From: Clostridia bacterium | GTDB taxonomy: Bacteria; Bacillota; Clostridia; Oscillospirales; CAG-272 | DNA length: 6,579 nt | Direction of reading: 5' to 3' | Assembly: GCA_024404435.1 (NCBI GenBank) | Contig: JAKSPW010000076.1 | Location: 1-6,579, forward strand | Shown: piece by piece, positions 1-6,254 of the stretch | Layout: the number at the start of each line of letters is the position of its first letter | How positions within the stretch are numbered: position 1 is the stretch's first letter | Translations under genes and position numbers: made by a program | Notes under the pieces: model-generated | What the model was told of the DNA's origin: nothing | Databases searched by the model: none | What the model saw: only the letters and a program-made list of their open reading frames with translations

Positions 1-11
1 GTGAGGCGATC

Positions 12-524
12 TCATTCAAATATCACGGTGTCCGAAAGCTCTCTCTTCGTCGAGTGCATCTTCGACGGTGCGGCATCGTCTGCGGGGTATCCCATCGGGA
101 TCACGAGCACCGGAACGACGTTGTCGGGAAGCGAAAACTCGTGTCTCACGGCTTCTTCAATGAAATATAACACCGGAGTCGAGCCGAGGCCGAGGTCAGC
201 CGCCTCGAGCATCATCTGCGTCGCGGCTATCGTCGCGTCGATCTCACCGCTCGACTTGTCGGAGATCTTGCTGTTCCAGCATCTCGTTTTATCATAGCAG
301 ACAACGATGCCGAGCGGCGCGTCGAAGTGGCACTCCGTGCAGCGTCTGAACTTTTCAAGTCCCTCCGCCGTTCTGACGGCGATGATCTTCTGCGGCTGGA
401 AGTTGCACGCGGTCGGCGCGACTCTCGCCGCCTCGAGGATCTTCATGACCGCGTCCTCCGGCACGGGATCCTGCTTAAACTTTCTGACCGAATATCTGTT
501 TTTTGCAAGTTCGAGAAATTCCAT
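12..524 (-). CDS. Small nitroreductase-family FMN-dependent oxidoreductase
   Basis: A 170-residue protein with the hallmarks of the nitroreductase fold. Seen: an N-terminal N-R-Y-S-V-R-K-F motif (residues 9-16) that contacts FMN phosphate in this family; APTACNFQPQ (36-45), matching the family's S/A-P-S-x-x-N-x-Q-P-W flavin motif; an alanine-rich helix with GEIDATIAATQMMLEAADLG (93-112); VIPMGYPADD (141-150); and a closing K-R-x-L (160-163). Such proteins bind FMN, usually as dimers, and use NAD(P)H to reduce nitroaromatics, quinones or other electrophiles; the substrate here cannot be told. It is shorter than many relatives (about 200 residues) but has both ends of the fold. A Cys-x-x-Cys pair (C62, C65) lies in the variable middle. 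No signal peptide or membrane segment, so cytoplasmic. The ATG is fixed by AAGGAG at 533-538, eight bases upstream, which overlaps the stop codon of the preceding S51 gene, so translation of the two is probably coupled. Family call is firm; physiological role unknown. Confidence 0.9.
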   Translation of the reverse strand: MEFLELAKNRYSVRKFKQDPVPEDAVMKILEAARVAPTACNFQPQKIIAVRTAEGLEKFRRCTECHFDAPLGIVVCYDKTRCWNSKISDKSSGEIDATIAATQMMLEAADLGLGSTPVLYFIEEAVRHEFSLPDNVVPVLVIPMGYPADDAAPSKMHSTKRELSDTVIFE

Positions 525-536
525 ATCTCATTCTCC

Positions 537-1199
537 TTATATAAATTCTTTGACGTCTCCGAGAAGTGTGATCCTGCCGTCGCAGACAACGACGGCTCCG
601 CACCCGTATTCCGTCGCGTACACCTTCTTTTTCCTCTCGGACAGCACGCGGCATATCGACTCTTTCTGTACTTCGCTTCCCACATAATGGACTTCAAGAT
701 AAAAGTCATTGAGCAACGGAAGTCCTTTATAATATGAAAATTCGGAATAGTCCTCATCCGGTGAAAGGTGATACTCAGCGAGCTGAATGAGTGCGCCGGC
801 GCTGTACCCCATCACGATCTCTTTGCAGCATATCGCCTCCTCAAGCCCGAACTCCGCGATACGTTCCGTCATTCTGTCGGGAAGACCTCCGAGAAAATAC
901 ACGATGTCGGCTTTCTCCACCTTATCCCGTGCGTCCTCTTTGGAGTCTGTAAAGTAGTTCAGAAAGGTAACGTCTTCCTCAATAATGCCGTAAGAAGCGA
1001 ATCCGTCGACGATCCCGCGGTAGTATTTCCCATCTTCCCTGCCGTAAAGTCCGTTCCAGTCCGCTGCAGATCTGATTCTGTCGTCTCTGAAAGCGAATGC
1101 GACAACTGCAACGGTCATCCCGCACCTTAAATATTTTTTCAGCCCGTCATAAAGGTAAGAGGCTCCGATGTCGTAACCCTCAAGCAGTATATTTACCAT
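537..1199 (-). CDS. Peptidase S51 / class I glutamine amidotransferase-like protein
   Basis: A 220-residue cytoplasmic protein of the S51 (dipeptidase E / cyanophycinase-like) superfamily. Seen: a flavodoxin-like start (VNILLEGYD, residues 2-10); YFLGG at 101-105, the glycine pair that normally helps form the oxyanion hole; the nucleophile elbow GYSAGA (131-136) with the probable catalytic Ser133; and LEVHYVG (168-174) with the likely catalytic His171. The closing segment YATEYGCGAVVVCDG (194-208) matches the usual C-terminal strand and turn of the family; E197 may be the acid but this is inferred. Known members cleave N-terminal Asp dipeptides or cyanophycin; most Bacillota paralogues have no assigned substrate, so a peptidase activity is plausible, not shown. 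Length is normal for the family. The start ATG has AGAGGTGG at 1204-1211 just upstream. It lies 58 bases after ftsZ with an intrinsic terminator in the gap, and 12 bases before the nitroreductase gene. No link to cell division is visible in the protein itself. Confidence 0.88.
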   Translation of the reverse strand: MVNILLEGYDIGASYLYDGLKKYLRCGMTVAVVAFAFRDDRIRSAADWNGLYGREDGKYYRGIVDGFASYGIIEEDVTFLNYFTDSKEDARDKVEKADIVYFLGGLPDRMTERIAEFGLEEAICCKEIVMGYSAGALIQLAEYHLSPDEDYSEFSYYKGLPLLNDFYLEVHYVGSEVQKESICRVLSERKKKVYATEYGCGAVVVCDGRITLLGDVKEFI

Positions 1200-1211
1200 T
1201 TGTCCACCTCT

Positions 1212-1250
1212 ACGGAAAAAGGGGCGTGCCGAAGCGCGCCCCGATTCCGT
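1212..1250 (-). terminator. Intrinsic terminator after ftsZ with cUUCGg loop
   Basis: Read on the minus strand, a G+C-rich hairpin (1221-1242) has arms GGGGCG and CGCCCC, one C-A mismatch, two inner G-C/C-G pairs and an extra-stable UUCG loop closed by C-G. It is followed by five U residues (complement of 1216-1220). Outer arms ACGGAA (1245-1250 on this strand) and TTCCGT (1212-1217) can extend the stem. It begins only eight bases after the ftsZ stop codon. On the plus strand the same structure is followed by six T residues (1250-1255), so it could stop transcription from either side. Confidence 0.88.
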
Positions 1251-1257
1251 TTTTTGA

Positions 1258-2364
1258 TTACTTGCTCTTCTTGAGCATATTGATGATCTCGGAGATCTCG
1301 TCGTCGTCGACTACGGAGTCGCCGATCTCGGGCATCTCTTCGACCTTCTCGGGCTCCTTCTTTGCTTCTGCAGCATCCGGGTCGCCCTTCTTCATAACGA
1401 TCTTCTCGGAGCTGTTGTCGAAGCCCGTAGCGATGATCGTGATCTTCATCTTGTCCTCGAGCTCGGGATCGAATGCAACGCCCCAGATAACGGTTGCGTC
1501 TTCGTGTGCCTGAGCTGCGATGAGAGAAGAAGCCGTGTCGATGTCGGCAAGCTCGATGTCGGGAGAAGCCGTGATGGAAACGAGGATACCCATGGAGCCT
1601 GCGATCGTGGTCTCGAGCAGCGGGCTGGAGATAGCGTTGTTGGCTGCCTCGACTGCCTTGTCCTTGCCGGAGCCTTCGCCGACGCCCATGTGAGCGTAAC
1701 CTGCGTCCTTCATCAGCGTCGTAACGTCTGCGAAGTCGAGGTTGATGTACTGAGGAACGTTGATAAGTTCGGAGATGCTCTGTACGCCGTGTCTGAGAAC
1801 GTCGTCGGCAACTGCGAATGCGTTCATGAGAGTGATCTTTTCGCCGATGTCCTTGAGCTTTTCATTCGGGATGATGATAAGAGAGTCAACGAACTGGCTG
1901 AGGTTGGCGATGCCGAGCTCTGCCTGTTCCATTCTCTTCTTGCCCTCGAATGCGAACGGCTTCGTTACGATACCGACGGTGAGGATGCCCATTTCCTGAG
2001 CAATGCGTGCAACGACGGGAGCTGCACCCGTACCGGTGCCGCCGCCCATGCCTGCGGTAACGAATACCATTTCAGCACCCGAAAGTGCGTTCTTGATCTC
2101 TTCGATGTTCTCTTCTGCGGCTCTCTGTCCGATCTCGGGGTTGGAGCCTGCGCCGTGTCCCTTTGTGATCTTCTCGCCGATCGGGACCTTTACGGTCGCG
2201 CTGGAGTGAAGAAGAGACTGGTTATCGGTATTGATGGAGATGAAATCAACTCCGCGGACGTTGGACGCGATCATTCTGTTGATGGCGTTATTTCCGCCGC
2301 CGCCCACGCCGACTACCTTTATGCTTACCTTGCTCTGATAGTTATCGTCAAATTCGAATGGCAT
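1258..2364 (-). CDS. ftsZ: Cell division protein FtsZ
   Basis: The tubulin-like GTPase that polymerises into the Z ring at midcell. In 368 residues the N-terminal GTPase domain shows [13 protein letters not shown] (19-31), NTDNQSL (45-51), [15 protein letters not shown] (71-85) and the tubulin signature [13 protein letters not shown] (104-116). The catalytic T7 loop is intact as NLDFADV (208-214), with D210 and D213 that complete the GTP site of the neighbouring subunit. The second domain runs to about residue 315 ([10 protein letters not shown], 306-315). A short linker of about 37 residues follows, rich in K, E and D. The extreme C-terminus, [14 protein letters not shown] (355-368), lacks the usual D/E-I-P-x-F-L-R anchor-binding peptide. 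AAGGAGG at 2373-2379 lies eight bases before the ATG. The gene has its own promoter upstream and a terminator on each side, so it appears to be transcribed alone. No ftsA precedes it. Family assignment is certain. Confidence 0.99.
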   Translation of the reverse strand: MPFEFDDNYQSKVSIKVVGVGGGGNNAINRMIASNVRGVDFISINTDNQSLLHSSATVKVPIGEKITKGHGAGSNPEIGQRAAEENIEEIKNALSGAEMVFVTAGMGGGTGTGAAPVVARIAQEMGILTVGIVTKPFAFEGKKRMEQAELGIANLSQFVDSLIIIPNEKLKDIGEKITLMNAFAVADDVLRHGVQSISELINVPQYINLDFADVTTLMKDAGYAHMGVGEGSGKDKAVEAANNAISSPLLETTIAGSMGILVSITASPDIELADIDTASSLIAAQAHEDATVIWGVAFDPELEDKMKITIIATGFDNSSEKIVMKKGDPDAAEAKKEPEKVEEMPEIGDSVVDDDEISEIINMLKKSK

Positions 2365-2431
2365 TCTGTCTGCCTCCTTGATATGATTTTCCTTTTTTTC
2401 ATAATCGGATTTTTATCCTACTATACTATAT

Positions 2432-2460
2432 ATAATATACTAAACCGCCGTTTTTTTCAA
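2432..2460 (-). promoter_or_regulatory. Probable sigma-A promoter of ftsZ
   Basis: On the minus strand, -35 TTGAAA (2455-2460) and -10 TATTAT (2432-2437) are each one base from consensus and are separated by exactly 17 bases. The start of transcription would fall near 2425, giving a leader of about 60 bases before the ftsZ ATG at 2364. The leader contains a small GGAT/ATCC hairpin (2407-2418) and the AAGGAGG site. It lies downstream of the ftsQ terminator, as expected for an independent ftsZ promoter. Confidence 0.75.
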
Positions 2461-2475
2461 GAGTTTTTGAAAAAT

Positions 2476-2504
2476 ATTTTAGGCAAAAAGTCAAAAATCA
2501 TCAA
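2476..2504 (-). promoter_or_regulatory. Weaker second candidate promoter for ftsZ
   Basis: On the minus strand, TTGATG (2499-2504) and TAAAAT (2476-2481) are 17 bases apart. The -10 matches consensus in five of six positions, the -35 in four, and the -35 abuts the U-run of the ftsQ terminator. In such A/T-rich DNA chance matches are common, so this is offered only as a possible tandem promoter. Confidence 0.3.
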
Positions 2505-2548
2505 AAAACAGTGTGAAATATGGGTTTTGGCCACATCTTTTCACACTG
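2503..2548 (-). terminator. Intrinsic terminator after ftsQ
   Basis: A perfect 10-base-pair stem, CAGTGTGAAA (2539-2548 on the minus strand) with TTTCACACTG (2509-2518), encloses a 20-base loop that can fold further (AUGUGG with CCAUAU, including one G-U pair). Six U residues follow (complement of 2503-2508). It ends the mraY-ftsW-murG-ftsQ transcript about 60 bases after the ftsQ stop. On the plus strand the stem is followed by five T residues (2550-2554), so it could work in both directions. Confidence 0.88.
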
Positions 2549-2573
2549 CTTTTTAATTATATTCAATTGTATA

Positions 2574-2599
2574 ATTTGCATTTGTAGTTTTATGCAAAT
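2574..2599 (-). repeat. 8-bp inverted repeat just after ftsQ
   Basis: ATTTGCAT (2574-2581) and ATGCAAAT (2592-2599) form a perfect dyad with a 10-base spacer, starting eight bases past the ftsQ stop codon. There is no U-run after it on the minus strand, so it is not itself a terminator. It could be a weak RNA hairpin protecting the 3' end or a protein-binding site; spacing of the arm centres is 18 bases. No known operator is recognised. Confidence 0.4.
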
Positions 2600-2607
2600 G
2601 TATAAAG

Positions 2608-3639
2608 CTACTCTGTTTCAGCCATGTTGTCGATAACGACGCCCGTTTTTCCCTTCATCGTGAGGTCAACGGTCATCTTGTTGTCGTTTCCGAACATCTC
2701 GTCCTCGAGCACGGTCGCCGCCGTTCTGAGCTTATAGTCGATATCCTCGGAGGTGCCGAACTCAAGCCTGTGCTTTCCGTCGCAGATCATCGCGATGGCG
2801 TACGGATCGCGTGCGTCTATCATGGTGATTCTGTCGCTGATGAAGCACGAGTCCGCCTCGGTGAGCACGGAACGGACGATCCTGTCGTTCTTCGCGTCTG
2901 CGAACTCGAGAACTCTTCCAGTCACCGCATAGTCGACGGCGGGGATCTTGATCTTTACGAGTCCCTCGGGTATCGCGTCCGCCTTGCAGGTGTCAAGCAC
3001 GCGAAGTCCCGGCGAGAGAATCTTCACCTCGCCGAAGATGACCGCGTAATACGCCGCCTTGTCCTCTATCGGCGTTATGACCACTCTGTTCGGTATCTGT
3101 CTGTCGATATCGACGTCCTTTATGTACGGGCAGTTCAGCGTGATCCGGCTTTTTACCGAGCTTGCTCTGAACGAATAGAGGTTTACTCCCTCGTTTATGC
3201 CCGAAGCCTTGAGTATCTCCTCATAAGTGTACGATCCGACGTCCGCGATGCGGATGTCCGTCACGACGAAGACGAGCTTGTAGATGAGAGTCATTATCAG
3301 CGCAAAGAGGATAATTACCGTCAGCGCGAGGATGAGGCCCCTTTTGTGCTTTATGAAACGCTTCTTTTCGCCCGCTTCTTCCCTTGCCTCTTCGACCTTG
3401 TCCTTCCCCTTGGCCTCCATCTTTTCGTAGTTGTAGATGCTGTCGGGGCTTCTGCCGCCCACTCTGAACGGGCGTGTATACATATCGTTGACTCTGCCGG
3501 GCGTGCGTTTCGCGGGTGCATATACGCCCGTGTCGCTCCGGCCTCTGAAATACGGAGAACCCGCATTTTCCGCACGGCTGCCGTTTCTCTGCATATTCCG
3601 TCTGTCACCGACGCTTCCGCGTCTCATTCCGTTTGTCAT
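2608..3639 (-). CDS. ftsQ: Cell division protein FtsQ/DivIB
   Basis: A single-pass membrane protein of the divisome that, with FtsL and FtsB/DivIC, recruits and activates the septal synthase. In 343 residues: a long basic cytoplasmic tail (1-100) rich in R, G and N, passing into a charged K/E stretch (75-100); one membrane segment at about 101-122 (LILALTVIILFALIMTLIY); an extracytoplasmic POTRA domain beginning VTDIRIADV (126-134) and including YTYEEILKASGI (137-148), then PYIKDVDIDRQIPNRVVITP (171-190); and the beta domain to about residue 335. The IPNRVVI motif and overall order are typical of FtsQ/DivIB. The cytoplasmic tail is longer than in most relatives. The ATG is well supported by AAAGGAGG at 3646-3653, six bases upstream. 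It follows murG by 31 bases and is the last gene before an intrinsic terminator. DivIB would be the Bacillus name for the same protein. Confidence 0.93.
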   Translation of the reverse strand: MTNGMRRGSVGDRRNMQRNGSRAENAGSPYFRGRSDTGVYAPAKRTPGRVNDMYTRPFRVGGRSPDSIYNYEKMEAKGKDKVEEAREEAGEKKRFIKHKRGLILALTVIILFALIMTLIYKLVFVVTDIRIADVGSYTYEEILKASGINEGVNLYSFRASSVKSRITLNCPYIKDVDIDRQIPNRVVITPIEDKAAYYAVIFGEVKILSPGLRVLDTCKADAIPEGLVKIKIPAVDYAVTGRVLEFADAKNDRIVRSVLTEADSCFISDRITMIDARDPYAIAMICDGKHRLEFGTSEDIDYKLRTAATVLEDEMFGNDNKMTVDLTMKGKTGVVIDNMAETE

Positions 3640-3670
3640 ACGGGACCTCCTTTCTCAGTTTTTTACAGTT

Positions 3671-4801
3671 TTATTTTCTGCTGTCAACGAGGGCTCTGAC
3701 GTCCTCGTAGATCAGTCTGTTCGAGTCTTCCACAGCGAAAGACCTGATCTTTTCGCCCATGACGCGGCGGCGTTCTTCTCCCTCGGGTGAGAGGAGTTCT
3801 TCGACCGCAGATATGAGCTTCGAGGCACCGTCCGTCAGCTCTTTTTCCTCAAAGACGAGCGCACATCCCGCATCCGCGAGCACCTTCGCGTTTTTGTACT
3901 GATGGTTTTCCGTGACGTTCGGAGACGGGATGAAGATCGGGCATTTGCCCGCCGTCGCGAGCTCCGAGACCGTCAGCGCTCCGGCACGGCAGATGACGAT
4001 ATCCGCCGCCGCCATTTTGAGCTGCATGTCGTAGATGTATTCGAGGAATTCGATGTTCGGGCACTTGTCGAGTCCCATTTCTCTGAACTGTCCGCCCGCG
4101 ATCTCCCACTCGATGGAGCCCGTCGCGTGGATATGGAGAGTCTCGGGATGCTTCGATGTATATTCTCTCATCAGGGCGAGCACGGCGTCGTTCACCTTTT
4201 CCGCGCCCATGCTTCCGCCGTAGGAGAGGATCACGTTTTTATAACTGTCACCGATGCCGAGCTTTTCTCTCGCTTCCTCGCGGGAGATGCTCGAAAAGCC
4301 TTCCGGAAGCGGGTTTCCGACGCGGAGAAGCTTCTCGGGACAATGGAGAGTATTCCCCGTCGCCTCGAAGTTGAGGTAGATCCTGTCCACCTTATCCTGA
4401 AGCATTTTGACCGCAACGCCGGCTATCGCGTTCGATTCGTGGAGAGCCGACGGCACGCCGCACATGGAGGCCGCCTTGACGACGGGCCACGAGACGTAAC
4501 CGCCCGTGCCGATCACGACGTCGGGCCTAAATTCTTTTATCAGTTTTTTCGCCTTATACGGCGAGGTCGCCGCGAGATATGCCGCACGGATATTGGCGGG
4601 AGAGAGAGAACGTCTTATTCCCCTCACGTCGACGTGATGCAGCTCATATCCCCTTGCGGGCACGAGCTTGTTCTCGATCCCGCGCTTCGTACCGACGAAG
4701 ATGATCTCGGAATCGGGCTCGTATTTCTTTATCGTATCGGCGATGGCAAGCGCGGGATTGACGTGTCCGCCCGTGCCTCCGCCCGTCATGATCACTCTCA
4801 T
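3671..4801 (-). CDS. murG: MurG, lipid II synthase (UDP-GlcNAc transferase)
   Basis: Transfers GlcNAc from UDP-GlcNAc to lipid I, making lipid II on the cytoplasmic face of the membrane. The 376 residues form the two Rossmann domains of a GT28 GT-B enzyme. Seen: the N-terminal glycine loop GGGTGGHVNPALAIA (7-21) for lipid I/diphosphate; IGTGGYVSWPVVKAA (97-111); LHESNAIAG (120-128), where the family usually has H-E-Q-N; GGSMGA (195-200), the second glycine loop; CRAGALTVSELA (271-282), the donor-site motif; and ENHQYKNAKVL (298-308). GNPLPEG (162-168) replaces the common G-N-P-V-R. Length is normal. GGAGG at 4807-4811 lies five bases before the ATG. It is 15 bases after ftsW, and its ribosome site lies almost at the end of ftsW, so coupled translation is likely. 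Function is confident; the motif changes are probably lineage variants. Confidence 0.98.
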   Translation of the reverse strand: MRVIMTGGGTGGHVNPALAIADTIKKYEPDSEIIFVGTKRGIENKLVPARGYELHHVDVRGIRRSLSPANIRAAYLAATSPYKAKKLIKEFRPDVVIGTGGYVSWPVVKAASMCGVPSALHESNAIAGVAVKMLQDKVDRIYLNFEATGNTLHCPEKLLRVGNPLPEGFSSISREEAREKLGIGDSYKNVILSYGGSMGAEKVNDAVLALMREYTSKHPETLHIHATGSIEWEIAGGQFREMGLDKCPNIEFLEYIYDMQLKMAAADIVICRAGALTVSELATAGKCPIFIPSPNVTENHQYKNAKVLADAGCALVFEEKELTDGASKLISAVEELLSPEGEERRRVMGEKIRSFAVEDSNRLIYEDVRALVDSRK

Positions 4802-4816
4802 ATTTTCCTCCGGAAA

Positions 4817-6223
4817 TTAAGGTACGACTTTCCTGTAGGATTGCCGTGAGATCGATAGCAGTATCCCCATCTCCGCCATCAGCATGACGAGAGACGAGCC
4901 CCCGTACGAGAAGAACGGAAGTGAGATACCCGTGTTCGGGATGATGTCGCAGACGACCATCATGTTGAGGAACGCCTGAAGTCCGACCTGCGTCGTGATG
5001 CCGAATGCGGTGAGCATCGAGAATGTGTCGGGAGCTCTCGTCGCGATGACGTAGCCCCTCCAGATGAATGCAACGAAAAGAAGTATCAGAAGGACCGCAC
5101 CCACGAATCCGAGCTCCTCGCACCAGATCGTGAAGATGAAGTCGTTGTGCGCCATTGAAACGTAGCCGAATTTCTGTCTGCTTTCTGCAAATCCGACTCC
5201 GAACGGGCCGCCCGAGCCGATGGCGAGGATGCCCTGTGCCGTCTGCCAGCCTTCACCGAGCTTATCTACGTTGTCGGACGTGAACGTCGTCACTCTCTTG
5301 AGAGCATACGGATTGAGAAGAAGGAACGCGCCGACGGCAGCCACTCCGGCTACACCCGTCGCGGCAAGAGAATACCAGACGTGGCAGCCTCCGATCAGCA
5401 TTACGGAAAGGCCGAGGACTCCGATGATGATAGTACCGGAAAGATGCTTTTCAGCCATTACGAGTATGCAGGCAATGCCGATGAAGATGAACGGACGGAG
5501 CGTATTGTATCTGAAAGTATTCCAGAAGCCGTTCCGTTCTCTGATCTTTTCTCCGTATCTGTCGATATACCACGCAAGTATGAAAACGAGCGCGACCTTC
5601 ATGATCTCGGACGGCTGGATAGAGAACGAGCCGATGTATATCCACCGTTTTGCCGCGCCCTCGGAGGTACCGATGGCGAGAACCGCGAGAAGGAGCAGGA
5701 TCGACACGCCGTAGATGGCGAAGGCTCTCCACGACTTGTAGAACTTATACGGAAGGAATGACGTCAGAACCATCGCCACTCCGCCGATCGCCATGAAGAT
5801 CAGGTGTTTTTTCAGGTAGAATAAGCTTCCGTTTCCTTCGTTCTGCGCCGTCGGGTAGCTTGCGCTGTACACCATTACGGCACCGAGTGCGAGAAGAAGA
5901 AGGACTATGGCGAGCATGATCTTGTCGACTCCGCCTCTCGTGCGTTCGACCGTCGACTGCCATTCGGTTTCTTTTTTCGCCTCGACGATGGCGCGCTGCT
6001 CGCGCTTTATTTCGGTCAGCTCACGTCCGGATCGTATCTGCGAAGGTCTCTTCTGCGTATTCCGGTCCGGGCGCTGCGCCGTTCCTGTCCTGTTCCTGTC
6101 GGGAGCGGGCCTGCCCATATACTTTTCGGCACCGGGTGCGATGCGAACACCGCTCCGGCGATCGTTTCCGACGTTTTCGGGGCGTCTTGCCGCACGGTGC
6201 ACGTTGTTATTCTGTTCTCTCAC
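4817..6223 (-). CDS. ftsW: FtsW/SpoVE-type SEDS peptidoglycan glycosyltransferase
   Basis: Polymerises lipid II into glycan strands at the septum with a partner class B PBP. From the GTG start it has 468 residues: a 100-residue arginine-rich cytoplasmic tail, then about ten membrane segments, the first near 102-121. Family motifs: KRWIYIGSFSIQPSEIMKVA (192-211); AHNDFIFTIWCEELGFVG (358-375), whose D361 is the SEDS catalytic aspartate; and PNTGISLPFFSYGGSSL (429-445). The segment before D361 reads YVSMAHND, where FtsW proteins usually have L-P-E. Start: the ribosome site AAAGGGGGG (6232-6240) is eight bases from GTG at 6223 and only two from an in-frame TTG at 6229, so GTG is preferred; the TTG choice adds two residues. 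The next in-frame ATG (codon 36) has no ribosome site, so the long tail looks real. It follows mraY directly, without murD. In a spore former this could be SpoVE; position in the dcw run favours FtsW. Confidence 0.95.
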   Translation of the reverse strand: MREQNNNVHRAARRPENVGNDRRSGVRIAPGAEKYMGRPAPDRNRTGTAQRPDRNTQKRPSQIRSGRELTEIKREQRAIVEAKKETEWQSTVERTRGGVDKIMLAIVLLLLALGAVMVYSASYPTAQNEGNGSLFYLKKHLIFMAIGGVAMVLTSFLPYKFYKSWRAFAIYGVSILLLLAVLAIGTSEGAAKRWIYIGSFSIQPSEIMKVALVFILAWYIDRYGEKIRERNGFWNTFRYNTLRPFIFIGIACILVMAEKHLSGTIIIGVLGLSVMLIGGCHVWYSLAATGVAGVAAVGAFLLLNPYALKRVTTFTSDNVDKLGEGWQTAQGILAIGSGGPFGVGFAESRQKFGYVSMAHNDFIFTIWCEELGFVGAVLLILLFVAFIWRGYVIATRAPDTFSMLTAFGITTQVGLQAFLNMMVVCDIIPNTGISLPFFSYGGSSLVMLMAEMGILLSISRQSYRKVVP

Positions 6224-6231
6224 GGGCAAAG

Positions 6232-6240
6232 CCCCCCTTT
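6232..6240 (-). promoter_or_regulatory. Unusual ribosome binding site of ftsW
   Basis: The sequence AAAGGGGGG carries G where the consensus AAAGGAGG has A. Its distance of eight bases to GTG (6221-6223), against two to TTG (6227-6229), decides the preferred start. A weaker site and a non-ATG start may keep FtsW production below that of its neighbours, which have canonical GGAGG sites; this is inference. Confidence 0.6.
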
Positions 6241-6254
6241 CGGTTGATTTTTTC

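Noticed and set aside
537..1199. Calling the S51 protein a cyanophycinase or dipeptidase E outright
   Set aside because: The catalytic motifs place it in the superfamily, but nothing seen fixes the substrate, and there is no cyanophycin synthetase gene nearby.
2325..2402. Short upstream frame (25 codons, starts MKKRKIIS) overlapping the ftsZ start on the minus strand
   Set aside because: It would lie in the ftsZ leader and include the ftsZ ribosome site, but it has no ribosome site of its own and its basic content simply reflects the A/G-rich leader. Kept only as a remote regulatory possibility.
1504..2556. Long plus-strand open frame of 350 codons opposite ftsZ
   Set aside because: It is antisense to a certain gene, its composition is that of the complement of ftsZ codons (Asp, Val, Arg, Cys-rich), it shows no recognisable domain, and it runs through the ftsZ promoter and terminator region.
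3640..3670. Possible terminator or promoter between murG and ftsQ
   Set aside because: The 31-base gap holds only an A-rich stretch and the ftsQ ribosome site; no hairpin or promoter pair is visible.
2770..3699. Long plus-strand open frame opposite ftsQ
   Set aside because: Antisense shadow of ftsQ with low-complexity Arg/Val/Asp content and no recognisable family.
3902..4849. Long plus-strand open frame opposite murG
   Set aside because: Antisense shadow; murG on the other strand is certain from its motifs, and this frame has Arg/Asp-rich content with no domain.
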